From Cristatella mucedo (taxonomy: Eukaryota > Bryozoa > Phylactolaemata > Cristatellidae): 64,000 nucleotides of DNA. The position numbers and the translations under genes are program-made. Below are positions 1-23,774 of the stretch, piece after piece. Numbering within the stretch: position 1 is the first letter of the stretch; the number at the start of each line of letters is the position of its first letter. Below the pieces are notes generated by a model. The model had not been told where the DNA came from, did not search any database, and was given only the letters and a program-made list of their open reading frames with translations. Location: positions 4,681,001 to 4,745,000 of the forward strand of contig WPIO01000009.1 in assembly GCA_009760855.2 (NCBI GenBank). Reading direction: 5' to 3'.

Positions 1-11460
<11,460 letters not shown>

Positions 11461-11747
11461 CTAGCTCCGGAACCTTCGGAGACGGCGCTTACGGTTAACG
11501 TGTCCCCAGAGCTCAGAGCTGCACGGACTGACATCGCACCATCACTTCATTTGACGAAATTCACGAAGAAACCAAAATTCTACCAGTTTCACGCTGCCTT
11601 TGCTCTGTCAGAGTAAACTGTCCCTTTTTGTCGTTGTGCGAAATGAAACTGCACGTGCTGACTAAGGGTAGCAGCGACCGACATGCGTTTTAGTAGCACG
11701 CAGTGAATATGTCTTGCGTCGTGCGTGCGCTTTAACTACCTGTGTAT

Positions 11748-12020
11748 GTATGTATTTATCTCCGTCAGTAACTCCACAATGTCATAAAGACCATGTGGGT
11801 GTTACGCAGGAGAGTTTTGCATAGCGCACTCACAGCCTAAGCGGCTTTCGGTACGCATTCGGTAGCCAACAGACTTCGTCTCACGCAACAAAGAGAAAGT
11901 GGGAAGCATAGCAGGGTCAGGAGAGCAGTTGAGGTAGTGAGTAGCATAGAAGTAGCAGCTCAGGACCGCTGAAAAAGATGTGCCATAGTCGGCAGTTGGA
12001 GAGTAGATGTCGTGATTGAG
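11748..12020 (-). mobile_element. ATTAC-tailed non-LTR retrotransposon 3' fragment
   Basis: Nearly identical in sequence to the copy at 7664-7950, including CTCACAGCCTAAGCGGC and GACTTCGTCTCACGCAACAA. The two copies are similar enough to suggest recent spread. Confidence 0.75.
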
Positions 12021-12059
12021 TTTTACTAACCACGGGTCCAACTAACAAACGCCCATGAG

Positions 12060-13187
12060 AATTGTGTGTGCTTTTGTAGGCTTGTCCTGCTATGTGGATG
12101 ACACTCAGTTGTACCTTTGCTTTGATCTCTCCCAGCCCTCGGGCAGGTCGAATTATCTCAACTCTCTTACTGCATGTGTTGATGACATCAGCACATGGAT
12201 GGCAGCAAATTTTTGTACATTGCATGACGATAAAAAAACTTACTAGTTATGGGCAAACCAAGTGTGATTCACAAATTGGAACGGCTGACGCTCAAAATCG
12301 GCCCTGTCAGCATATCTTCTGTTGAATCTGCACGAAATCTAGGTGTCATGTTTCACTGACCCTTTGTTAGATGACAACATCAGCTCCACAATCAAGTCTG
12401 CCTACTTTTAGCTACATAACATTGGTAAAACTCGGGCTTCTTTAGACAGGAATGCCACATTTAAGTTGGTCCATGCATCTGTGACATCCCGTCTCGACTT
12501 CTATAACTCTTGTTTGCTGGTCTACCTGCCTGTGCAATCAGGCGCTTACAGGTGATGCAAAGCTCTGCAGCTATGCTTGTCTGTCGTGAGCGTAGCAGTT
12601 GCCACATCAAACCACTTCTCGCCGACCTGCACTAGCTACCAGTCAAGAAACGCATCGACTTCAAAGTTTAGTAGCTCACTTTTAGGTCCCTTCATTCTTT
12701 GGCTCTAGCCTACCTATCAGATCCACTTCCCTTTCAGGCTATGCTAAGCTTCGTACCACCCACTTTTCGGAATCTAACTGTTTACCTTTACCTCGTACAA
12801 ACCTCAAATCTTTTGGAGACCGTGCATTTTGTTCGTATGCTCTCAAAGTCTGGAACTCCCTCCCGACTTGCAACACGACATCCCCTGACTTGACCACATT
12901 TAAAAAGAAATTAAAAACGCACCTATTTATCAAAGAATTTAGTGGATCCCTGTGATTTGATCTTTGTGTGCCTACGCGTGCTGACACTGTGCATGCTGCC
13001 ACTAACAGCACTTACATGCTGACCCTGCATACAGCACGCCTAAACATGTTGTTCTTGCTGTAATTGTGCATGCTACCACTCACCATTCGAGCGTGTTTCC
13101 TTTGCAGCAATTATAAAAGGCCTAGAAAGAAATTGAGTTCTCTGAGGGCGCTTTATCAAGTGTTTTATTATTATTATTATTATTATC
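12060..13187 (+). mobile_element. Degenerate L2/CR1-like LINE (reverse transcriptase to 3' end)
   Basis: The conceptual translation starts inside the reverse-transcriptase palm (CYVDDTQLYLCF, a variant of the YADD motif, then WMAANF). It continues with broken frames through the conserved C-terminal segment (HASVTSRLDF, and the region equivalent to LHWLPVKQRIDF). It ends with the recurrent GCGCTTTATCAAGTG and a TTA-repeat tail. Stops and frameshifts show it is dead and 5'-truncated. Confidence 0.85.
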
Positions 13188-14499
13188 GATGTCCTGGCGT
13201 AATAATTGTGTGCTATCGCACGCTTGCCTGAGCAGGATACTTTGCTTTTCATTAACTAAAAGGTTACCAGATTTCAGCCTGTCGACAATGACGGAAAAGC
13301 TTGACTCGCTAATGTATCGTTCATCTGCATTTTCCTCACTCTCTCCAGAATACGATTGCTGAAGACATTTCGCCATTTTCTTTCAGATTTTTTTCTTTCA
13401 GGATATTGATTGGTATTCATGTCTTAAAAGCTACGAATTTAAATTATACCATTGATTAGTTGATATTTACCTAAACCGATAAGCACAGAGCACAGTAGCT
13501 TAAATGTAAAACTCACATTGTACACAAATCTAGCCGCTTTCCAATAAGCGCACTCAAACGGCACCTGCGGAAGCTGGAAAACCCAGTCGTCCCTACGCGA
13601 TACAGCAACGCGGTAGTAGTGCAGAGAGTGCAAGCTGATGGAATACCATTACCGCCCTTTGAAAAACCCTGTAAAATGCAGTCGTGTGAATTCTTAGCAT
13701 TCGAGTATTCAATTTCGTCTGCGAGAGAGAGCACTTGTTCCAATGATATACGCAAATTAGCAAAAAATAATCTTTCCTTTTCCCACCCTTTTTAAAGACA
13801 CTCATCAATGCTGTACTCTCGTTGTATGACTAAAAATATCACGGTCTCAATGCAAACGTGACGTCAGCGATGGACATACGAACAGACCAACTAACCAAGC
13901 AAGGTTATTATAAGTGCTGTTGCTACTCTTGCAGCGAACTGTAAAGCGCCTGAATATAAGTTAAGTTCTCATACGGCGCTATGCAGAAGATTTATAAACG
14001 TTATCCGCCCCTATAATTAGATAGGATTTATAGTAAGCTCGTTAGTCCGCGAAATGAGTGTCAAATAATAATAATTATAATAATAATGCATTTGCTGCAA
14101 AGGGAAATGCAATTGAACGGTGAGTAATTTCATGCTTGTTAAGCAAAAAAATTAATAACATGGTTTGGGGTGACATGCACAGGGTGTGGTTAGTGGCAGC
14201 ATGCACAGTCTCAGCGCGCATAAGCACGTGAAGGACGAATCACGGGAAATCACTAAATGCTGTCCTAAATAGGTGCTTTCCAGTCAAAAAAGGGAAAGGA
14301 GACGATTGTCTAACTGTGTATAAGTATTGATAGTGCAGAGATTGGACATTGAAACGCTAGAATGGTGGCCATGGCATTTCTGTAGCTTGACCTCTCTGCC
14401 CAGCAACCCCCTCCGCTGTCGCCCGAGCACTTTCGGTGCTTCCGGTGGGACCAGCTGAGTTGGCGTGCCGTAAAGCGGCCAGATTTGTGTAACGTTATA

Positions 14500-15320
14500 C
14501 GACCTCTCGTTAGACGACCATATCAGCTCCACAGTCAAATTCGCCTATTTTCAGCTTCATAACATTGCTAAAATTCGGGCTTGTTTGGATAAGGATACCA
14601 CGTCCAAGTTGGTCCATGCATTCGTGACATCCAGTCTCGACTTCTGCAACTCACTGCTTACTGGCCTACCGGCATGTGCGATCAGGCGATTGCAGCTGGT
14701 GCAAAACTCTGCAGCTAGGCTTGTCTGTCGTGAGCGTAGCAGTTGCCACATTACTCTACTTTTCGCCGACCTGCACTGGCTACCAGTCAAGCAACGGATT
14801 GACTTCAAGGTTTTGTCCCTCACTTTTAGGTCCCTTCATTCTATGGCTCCAGCCCATCTCTCAGATATACTACCCCATCAGGCCAAGCATCGTACCACCT
14901 GCTTTTCGGAATCCAACAGTCTAGAAATACCTCGTACAAACCTCAAATCCTTTGGAGACCGTGCATTTAGTTCGTATGCTCCCAAAGCCTGGAACTCCCT
15001 CCCGACCTGCGTCAGAACATCCCCTGACCTGACCACATTTAAAAGGAACTTAAAAGCACGCCTATTTAGGACAGTATTTAGTGGGTCCCTGTGATTCGTC
15101 CTTGATGTGCTTATGCGTGTTGACACTGTGCATGCTGCCACTAACCACATTTGCATGCTGACCCTGTGCATGTCGCCCCTAACAATATTATTCATTTCGT
15201 TTGGTTTTCAAGCATGATTTTACTTACTATTCAATTGCATTTCACTTTGCAGCAAATGTAAAGCGCCTAGAAAGAGATTAAGTTCTCTGAGGACGCTTTA
15301 TCAAGTGCATTATTATTATA
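14500..15320 (+). mobile_element. L2/CR1-like LINE 3' end with intact C-terminal ORF segment
   Basis: Frame 14585-15094 encodes 169 residues of the ORF2 C-terminus, including LVHAFVTSSLDFCNSLLTG, LHWLPVKQRIDFKVLSL and PKAWNSLPTCVRTS. The 3' end is GTAAAGCGCC..AGTTCTCTGAGGACGCTTTA plus a (TTA)n tail at 15318. It is 5'-truncated, as is usual for target-primed insertions, and is the best preserved copy in the window. Confidence 0.88.
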
Positions 15321-16275
15321 ACGTGTTGTGTTTCACAATTTCGCTGATGTGCTTTGAGCTTATCGGTTTCGTTAAATAACCGCAAATTAATGGCAGACTT
15401 TAAATTCGGACCGAGAACGCTTTTTAAACGATCACCAATCGAGATCCTGACAGAAAAAAGCTGAAAGAAAAGGCATTACCGCCAGCAGCACCGTGCAGGA
15501 GAGACGTTATGCGGCAATGCTGAACGGTGTCCTGAAGAAGAAGCTCTAAGAAATAGACGCTCTCGCCAGCAACAGCGTGCCGGAAGTGGCCGAGGAAGGA
15601 GCAGAAGCACGACGAATTGGCGAAGCTGAAGCCGTTCGTCAGTCGCGCCACGAACAGCGAGCGTACCGGCGAGACTGAGGAGAAGGCAGAAAGAACCACG
15701 ACGAGTTCACGAGTTTTGTTTCTTCTGGCCACACTTGACGGGCCGAAACCTAATTACAGTTTTTTATCGATTGATTCATCCCTAGCGTCAGAGCGAAGGG
15801 CGCCGGCTCGGCTCGAGCTCAACCCCGTGCGGCATGAGCGATGCAGGAGCCAGGGAGCGCCACCTTTTCCTCTGCAGCGGCTGGCGGCAACAGAGCTATC
15901 GTCGTCGCCAGCACCTCCTCAAAACCCGTGCAGCCTCGTGGTGCGAGCGTCTGCTTGCTCGCGCCTCGCTCGCGTCGGCACATTTGAGAGAGCGTTTTAA
16001 GTCGAGTCTGGCCGATGCGAGCGATGACAAACCGACGATGTGCAGACAAACCGCAGCCTCCAAAGAGTGGTTAACAGGCAAGCAACTGGCCAATATTGAC
16101 CGAAGGCACGACTACCAGCAACAGTTACAGCGAGTCATCACTCGCTGCCACTACCTCGCACATTACCGAAAGTGTTGAGGGAGTACATGCACTTTCGCTG
16201 CACAACCTCCTATCACACGTGGCACACGTACGCATGCCTGCACCTGGCGTCAGTTCACTCCGACTTGAGCAGCCG

Positions 16276-16590
16276 ATTGCGTTGCATGCTGCCACTAACC
16301 ACACTTGCATGCCGACCCTGTGCATTTCACCCCTAGCCTGATTTTACTCACCATTCAAATGCATTTCCCTTTGAAGCAAATGTAACGCTCCTAGAGAGAG
16401 AGAGAGAGAGAGATTAAGTTCTCTGAGGGCGCTTTATCAAGTGCATTATTATTATCATTAGCCAGGTTATTCTGGTTGCTTATTGAGCATGCTTCCACTA
16501 GCTACTCGACCATGCTTCCTTTGCAGCAAAAAGAGATTTGAGTTCTCTGAAGATGCTTTATTTAATGTAATTATTATTATTATTATTGTA
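16276..16590 (+). mobile_element. Two adjacent LINE 3' tails
   Basis: Two partial 3' termini of the same LINE family follow one another (about 16276-16456 and 16478-16590). Each has TTCTCTGA and GCTTTAT elements and its own ATTATT tail. A short GAGAGA run lies in the hairpin of the first copy. Confidence 0.65.
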
Positions 16591-16805
16591 CCAACCAACT
16601 TGCTGGCTATTTGTTATTGCAACCCAAGTGAAACCTCTTCATTAAGCAGCCATCTTGTTTGTTGGATGTGGGGGGGTCACACGTTCGGGCCGTGCTCTTC
16701 CTCAGAGCAGCACTAAGCAGTGGCCTGAGGCCACTGCTTGCTTGAACTGGCGCTAGCTTAAAAATGCAGCCCAACACTAATAGCGACTTATTTCAGACCT
16801 TCACA

Positions 16806-16811
16806 TTTATT
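16806..16811 (-). terminator. Polyadenylation signal of the COX8-like gene
   Basis: AATAAA on the minus strand, about 170 bases beyond the stop codon at 16983-16985, the usual place for a metazoan 3' UTR end. Confidence 0.6.
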
Positions 16812-16982
16812 ACACACAAACAATCAAAACCAGTACACGCCATGTCATTTCCAGAGCAGCCAGCACAGCACTGGCACACGTATCGTAGCATGAAGGAAGC
16901 AAGTCTTGGCGACGCTTCATCCACTTGGGTGGTGTGACAGCCACCAAGCGATCGTGGCCAGCCAGGGCATAAGCTTGCCACG

Positions 16983-19900
16983 TTAATCCCTCTTCTTGAA
17001 GTTGTCAATGTTCAGCATGACGTAGGCCGGCAATGCAAAGATGACGGCATTCATAACAACACCGACGGCTATCTTCTCCTACAATACAAAGAGACTACTT
17101 ATCAAAAACAACTCAATTTGATCCGGCACTCAACGGCAGTTCCTGGGAAATAGTACACATGTTTTGTTTTTGGGCTGTCAATAACTATTTCCACATGCTG
17201 CAAGCAACTTTAGCTTGCCTGGCATTATAGAAAGTTTTCGTATTGCCCGAATAGAGTAGCAGCAGCAGCCATACAGGCAGGTCTTTTGCGACTGTGTATA
17301 AGGTAGTGAGCACACTTTATGTCGGGCATGTTCACATAGCAACAGGCTGAAAAGACTATTTTACGGGGCCATTAGATCACAGATCAGTGGCAACAGTGCC
17401 TGAAATTCAAGATTCATTTTTCGGGTTCGCGTCCTGCACTTGGCAGATCTCTATTGCACGTAGCACTTGGGTGCAAACCACTATCACTAATCTGCAGCTA
17501 CATAAATGATGCTATTGCATCAGCCTATCTTTACTAAGGCCGGTTCCAAAATAATGGCTGTTCCCATTCGAGTACCACTAGGTGACAAACCCCTAGTTTC
17601 ACTGCCAATCCTCTTCCCCAAAAGCAATACAAACCCTTCCCTCAAAGGCAGCAAAATAATAATATTAATAATAATTTGTATAGCACACTTAGAACGTAAT
17701 AATCCCTTTCAAGGCACTTACCATATGCTGTAAGAGAAGCATGACCGAATGGTTACTGGCAACATTGCGCAAATATTGGAGCACTGGCAAAGTCGATTTT
17801 GAGCATTAAGTTTCCAATTTCTGAGTCACGTTAGGTTTGTCCATAAATAGTAATTTGGTTTATCGTAATTCAATTGGAGAAAGTTTGCTAACATGGGTCT
17901 GCGAATGTCAGCAATACATGCAGAAAGGGAGGTAAAGAAAATCGACGTGTTGGAAGGCAGGGAGGGGATCAAAGCATACGTCTGCAGCTACGTCATCGGC
18001 ATACAAGTGAAAGCCTAGACTGTGCATGGCAATTACATCGGCAGAGGGAGAGTATAAATTGTGAAAAGAACTGAGACAAAGCAGAGCCTCAGGGCATCCC
18101 TGCACTTTAGTGGTTCCTCGGATGAATGTTGCCTGTTACCATCAATACTCAGAGGAGTTCCCCACTGAGACAGGACCTGAAATATTGCACTGCAGTGCCA
18201 CTGATGCCTGGGCGATAAAAGAGACCCTCGAGTAGGACTTGATCAATAGTATCAAACGCTGCCGACAGATCACGCAAAAGAAGCAGAGAGGCTTTCCCCA
18301 AGTCTGCATTCCTGCGAAGGTCTTTATAAACCTGAAACAAAATTGACTCAGTGAAGTGATTAGCTCTATAACTAGACTTGAACTTGTCTAGTTTGAAGTT
18401 TCAACCTAAGAGCTTAGCTGGTCTTAAAGGTGCACATGGAAACCGGGCCTAGATAACATAAGATGAGGCAGATTCCAAAAGTACAGGCCTGTTTTGATAA
18501 CATGCCTTTGCACATGGTTGCTGTTAAATGTACTTGGCTTTCATCGGGTAAAACTGACAACTTTCATTATCAGTTATTATATTACTTTTATTGTATTAGT
18601 TAATTATATTATCTCCCATATCACCACAATCTCGAGCACACTAAGTCAATGCCACAAAGTGTTTGCAGCCGACGCCTACCCCAAATCCAGCCAACACAGG
18701 TTTCAAAACGCCAGAGTGAAAAGGCCAACCTAACAACCACTGCCCAGGCTCCTGCTGCTTTTCGGGCAAGGCAAGTGGGTAGTGTGCCAGCAGCGATTCA
18801 CTTCCAGAATAGATGGTGGCAAGGGTGTTACTATCAATTCAAACCCAGCAGTGGCCTCTATGGTGTGAGCCCCTGCTCACACCATCGGGGCAGGCACGAC
18901 AACCGGTCATACTGCCATGCTGGTCATCAACCCATGATGGTTACCAGCTTTGGCATGCCTACCCATCACCAGCACGAGGTTGTCATAAGCTGCTGCTTAA
19001 ATAATAAGAAGAAATATGTAAAGCACACTCAAAGAACCAAATACCTTTCTGGGCACTTTACACTTACTGCGAATTGGAACACATAACAGTGGCAGTCGAG
19101 AGCAGAGTGTGCACTAGCTATGCTGCAAATGCACGATCTGAGCTAAACAGAACTGAGGACAACTTAAAATCAGCCGATCCATAGGTTTGCTTCATTAATC
19201 TGTCGGGCATTTAACCTTTCAGTAATAATAATATTTGTATAGCAGCCTAGGAAAACCGTCTCTTGATAGACTATGGCTCATCCTTTTCAGCGGTCCTGAG
19301 CTGCTACTTCCATGCTACTCACTACCTCAACTGCTCTCCCGACTCTGCTATGCTTCCCACTTTCTCTTTGTTGCATGAGACGAAGTCTGTTGGCTATCGA
19401 ATGCGTACCGTAAGCCGCTTAGGCTGTGAGTGCGCTATACTAAACTCTCCGGCATAACACCAAAATAGTCTGTATGGCTTTTTTGTGGAGTTACAGACGG
19501 AGATACATTACATTAATTACTATGCATGTCAATTGCTTAGTGATAACACACATAACTTCAGCTTGCATGAGCACATAAATAACAATGCACATAGACGGAG
19601 CAAATGCTGTGAGCATACTTTTTCAAGTTTCATGGCAGGTTGGGAGGGGGAAAGCTGTAAGGAGTGACCTCCAGGCTTTAGTAGCATATGACCTGAAGCA
19701 CGGTTTCCACAGAACTTGAGGTTTGTTAAGAGGCACGACTAGAAGACCTGACTCGGCAGATCGGATGGTACGATGCAAAGCCTGGCAAGCAATTCTGATT
19801 GGTAGGCTGGAGTAAGAGCATGTATGAGACCTAATAGTGACCGACACAACCCTGAAGTCGCTAGGCTGCTCAATGCGGAGCCAGACCAACGATACAAGCA

Positions 19901-21359
19901 ACATTTATCGAACCACCATATTTACGATGTTTTTAGAGCAGAAAGCCGAGTTCTCCGGGGGCTTAATGTCCCTGGTGCAAATAATGGCATGTTCAAATAG
20001 GCATCTTCATTAGGAGCTATCAATCAGCAGCCGTCTGCCACCTCGGGAAGTATGGGAAGATATCGAGGTGTGTGTGTGTGTGTGTGTGTACGGTCAGTAG
20101 ATACCATACAGCAACCCAACAAACATACATCAAGTCAGCTTAAGAACAGTGTGTTAAGACCTTTGGTCATCCTGCTTAGCACATCGGCTTCACTATTCAC
20201 TTATACAGAAGCTCAAGAAAAACTAAAAGCAGAAGCCTCCATCAACCCACGATCAAGCTCCGAATATGTGTCTCGCGAATCACTCAGCATCAATAACATG
20301 CTCTCACACGATGTGGGATATATTACCATGCATAAATCAATTAGAAACAACCAATCTCATTCAGTTATCGGGACTGACACATTGGCAAAAGTCATACGAG
20401 TAGCCAAGCATGCCTTTACACAGCTACAACTGCATCTAGCAAAAGAGTACATTACTCCCACATGATGCTACTACTACTACTAATAATAATAATAATAACA
20501 CACTTGATAAAGTGCCCTCAGAGAACTCAAATCTCCTTCTAGATGCTTTACATCTACTGCAAAGAAAGCACGAGTTAGTGGTAGCATACTCAATAAACAA
20601 TAAGGATAACATGGCCTTCGTCAGTGACAGTATAAAATAAAAAAGTGCCCACGCAGAAGGGGGCAGCTTTGGCATGCTGCCACATGTTAGGCTCCATCAC
20701 ACGAGACTGACTGGTGATAGGTTGGGGTATAGGCTCCGAGCAAACCTGCGCCCAGCCCATCGGCGGCCACATTCAGATAGCGTTAATCTAAAGGAGCTGC
20801 GAGCGGGAACACGGTGAGCTGCCGCTGCTACTTAACACGGCTAGGAAACCGCTTTGGTGCCGCAACAAGACAATGTGTAAGAACTGAGCAACTTCAAAGA
20901 CTTATCAGATTCGCATTTTTAATGCAACAGAGTACAGCAATTCTACGCTCGACAGTCGAACTGCGCTGAAGGTAGGATGTTCGGCCATTCGTGCAGCGTT
21001 CAAAGGCTCGAGTATCGTTGTCACTATACGGCAAGCGAACTGTCCACGATTCAGGGTCAACGAATCCCTCTAGTTTCAGTAAGCGAAGCGAAGCCATTTA
21101 CGCGCCTCACACTGCTGCGACTAAGCCGGAAGCATAACGTCAGGCGTCCCAGCGCTACAAGGACGGGATGCGGCTACGCCAACGTCAAAGGGCGACACGC
21201 TAGTCGCCGAGCACACGGAGCGTAGGGGGGGCAACTTACAGTGAACGACACCTTATTGACGGGAGGTCCTACGACAATCGTAGCTTTTCGCACATCTTGA
21301 ACGGCAGCGGAGCGTAATAGCGGTGCAGACCGTGAAATCGCTCTTACGACGGAAGACAT
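16983..21359 (-). CDS. Cytochrome c oxidase subunit 8-like protein (COX8), two exons
   Basis: Exon 1 is 21240-21359 (40 codons, ATG at 21357-21359) and exon 2 is 16983-17078 (31 codons plus TAA). The splice is phase 0, with a GTAAGT donor and a TTTGTATTGTAG acceptor. The 71-residue product begins with an Arg/Ser/Ala-rich mitochondrial presequence (MSSVVRAISRSAPLLRSAA). It continues GPPVNKVSFT, EKIAVGVVMNAVIFALPAY and MLNIDNFKKRD. This pattern (PP.. K, one transmembrane helix with a late Pro, then an acidic/aromatic/KKR tail) and the length match nuclear COX8, a single-pass subunit of inner-membrane complex IV. No other COX subunit I considered fits as well. The intron is 4.16 kb and full of LINE fragments. 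Confidence 0.82.
17905..18420 (-). mobile_element. LINE reverse-transcriptase palm fragment
   Basis: On the minus strand the translation contains LLLLRDLSAAFDTIDQVLL, then GISGTAVQYFRSCLSG, and in another frame LGFHLYADDVAADVCFD. These are conserved non-LTR reverse-transcriptase blocks with the YADD active site. Frames are broken, so this is a relic. Confidence 0.85.
19258..19517 (+). mobile_element. ATTAC-tailed non-LTR retrotransposon 3' fragment
   Basis: Reads DYGSSFSAVLSCYFHATHYL in one frame and ends with GAGATACATTACATTA. Same family as 30286-30662. Confidence 0.75.
19640..19910 (-). mobile_element. LINE ORF2 C-terminal fragment
   Basis: Minus-strand translation includes IEQPSDFRVVSVTIRSHTC and FRSYATKAWRSLLTAF, the counterpart of the LHWLP..RIDF and APKAWNSLP blocks. 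The 3' tail is missing. Confidence 0.7.
20475..20590 (-). mobile_element. LINE 3'-end fragment
   Basis: Reverse complement of the (TTA)n tail and the CTTGATAAAGTGCCCTCAGA block. Confidence 0.65.
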
Positions 21360-23774
21360 CCTGCGGCAGCAGCTACCAGCGATGGCGACGGACCCTCGAA
21401 GATAACCACTACTTAAGATAAAACAGAGTGCCACTGCATTACAGTGGTCTATTAGAAATCTATCGAAAATAAATTTGTTTACCGGGTGAGCACGTGTTAA
21501 TATACTTATTTCTAGAAAACTATTTCTAACCAGCCGGAGGCGGAAATTACCGGTACTTACGCCTCTGCTGGTAACCGCCGGTCTACCGTGCATGCGTTTC
21601 CGGGCTAGGCGGCTCTAGAGTTGATCCGCACTTCCGGTATTGCGACGCTGCAGCATTTCGAGCACAGAACCACATGCACTAAGGGCGTCTCTAATTTCTC
21701 GCGCGCCTTTAAAGTCATATTGGAGTTCCAGAGGCCTGAATATTTGGTTTGGCCACGTCGTCCGTTAAATGTTTCATCGCACTTAGCATTGCCGTCAGCT
21801 CGTCTAATCACCTCCTCGTGTATTGCCTGCCGATCGATGTACTAGCTTTCCCTCAATACGCTCACGCACAATCGCTCTATTTTTTTAATCCTAGCAACAC
21901 TGCTTACACTCGGCTCTGGCTTGGCGCGTGGCCTGGGATGCCGAGAGCAGCGACGGCGTCGGCCCAGATTTCCAGCGCACGGTTTCCTTCGCGCCGCCGT
22001 ACTCGCTGCGTCGCTTTGGTCGAGCCGGGTGATCAGCTTTTTTCACCTACTGCCGACTATAGCTCATCCTCCTGAGCTGCTACTTCCATGCTACTCACTA
22101 CCTCAACTGCTCTCCTAACTCTGCTATGCTTCTCACTTTCTCTTTGCTTCGTGAGATGAAGGTTGCTGGCTACCGAATGCGTACCGAAAGCCGCTTAGGC
22201 TGTGAGTGCGCTATATAAAACTCCTGCCTAACACCTGCATAGTCTTTATGGCTACGTGGAGTTACAGACGGAGATACATTACATTACATTACAAGTAAGA
22301 TTCCCAGGTACGAAGCAAATGCTGTGAGAAGCAGGCTTGAGTTTTAGCTTGGTGCTAAATGAGATCGAATTGTGGCGATGCACTATCAGAGATGCGACAG
22401 TGGAGAGGTCTTGGCATCACGTGCATCAAGACTGACTCTGGGAGGGTCACACCTAGGTCAACCCCTTCAAAAGTTATTTGATTTTGAAAGGATTGCATAC
22501 TTTTCTCACAGAGAGAGTACTGACTCTAGGGTCCCTCACACCTTCTACATCGGGGAGGGGATGCAGGACCAGCCCGAGACCAATCTGGCACTGTCTCCGA
22601 AGGTCTTGAAGTTGGTTAGAATCACAGTAAAGACCAAGAGAATCAGGCGTGGGCAGAGGTGTATTTTAGATAGGCAATTCGGACCCAGAGCATAAAGGTG
22701 AATGAAAATCCTTGAAATCGATGCACTCCTTAGTAGCAAGCCATGGCAGGACAGAGAGAAGTGATGTACCGTAGCAGTTTTGACAAATCCTAATAAGAAC
22801 ACACTTGATAAAGCGTCCTCAGAGAACTCGATCTCTTTCTAGGCGCTTTACATTCATGAACGACATGCCTTGCTGGAGTCTAGCAACATCGGTAAGCATC
22901 TTACATAAATACATGCAGAAAGAACTGCAATAAGAGTTACGAAAGTCCAGGGCGGTTTGTCAAAGCTCTTGACCTGGATTTACTGCTCAGCATAAGTAAT
23001 GTAATGTAATGTAACAACGTCAGCATCAATCAGCATAAGTTACCAGTACTTCCTCACAACAGCAGTGGTGTTAGTAGCGAATGATATTCCCCACCAGGCA
23101 GCGATCAACGAAATGGTATTCACCACCGTGCAGCGATCACCCAAAGCAGCTATCAACTCACAAAGGTAGCATCTACTGCAAGAAATGCTGCCGAATACAC
23201 GGTGAGCATCTTCAAAGCTCCAAGCACGCTCCAGGCTAAGATAAAAGTACACGCCTGTGAAAACAGCAAGTTCTATTAAACCATGTAGGTCCCACTGTTC
23301 GAGTTTGCGTTTACAACCACTGGACGTAGCCACACAGTCACTGGACATAGCCACTCTTAGCAGCAAATACAATACAGCAACAGCCACCGGTCTTCACCAA
23401 ACGTTGCTGCTCAGCCAGAAGATCAGCTCGAAGACGAAGCACGAATCGCTGGGCGAAAGGCGCTGCAACAAGCTACGACACCCATCTGCAGGCAGGGCCT
23501 CTTGCACGCACACTGGTTGCTGTCGCTCCATCAACTGGTCATTCTGAATGAATGAATGAGAAAACCCTCCTTCGTCGCAGACGTGCATCGCTCGTGCATG
23601 TACACTGCGTTCGATCAAGGAGAAATGTCTTTTCCAAGCTCGCCTCGAAGCTGCCTAGGGGAAGGGGGATGTGGGATAAGAACAGCCAGCTCTCAAAACA
23701 AGTGGTCGCCCGGCACGTGAGACAGGCGGCCGCGTTGATTGCAGCAGCTGCAGCTTCGCAGGCCGGCTAGCCGA
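21360..23774. other. Intergenic, repeats only
   Basis: Between the COX8-like start and the TRIM-like stop I see the ATTAC-family copy at 22030, a minus-strand LINE tail at about 22795-22852 and a short TGTAA run near 22997. No coding exon was recognised. The first 200 bases presumably include the COX8 promoter, but no clear element was identified. Confidence 0.5.
22030..22291 (+). mobile_element. ATTAC-tailed non-LTR retrotransposon 3' fragment
   Basis: Same order of blocks as the copy at 30286, ending GGAGATACATTACATTACA. Confidence 0.75.

Larger units (their letters stand above)
17079..21239 (-). other. COX8-like intron filled with retrotransposon fragments
   Basis: This intron is about 20 times longer than the coding sequence. 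It holds a LINE 3' tail (17660-17727, minus), a LINE palm fragment (17905-18420, minus), an ATTAC-family copy (19258-19517, plus), a LINE C-terminal fragment (19640-19910, minus), a TG repeat near 20067-20090 and another LINE tail (20475-20590, minus). Confidence 0.7.
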
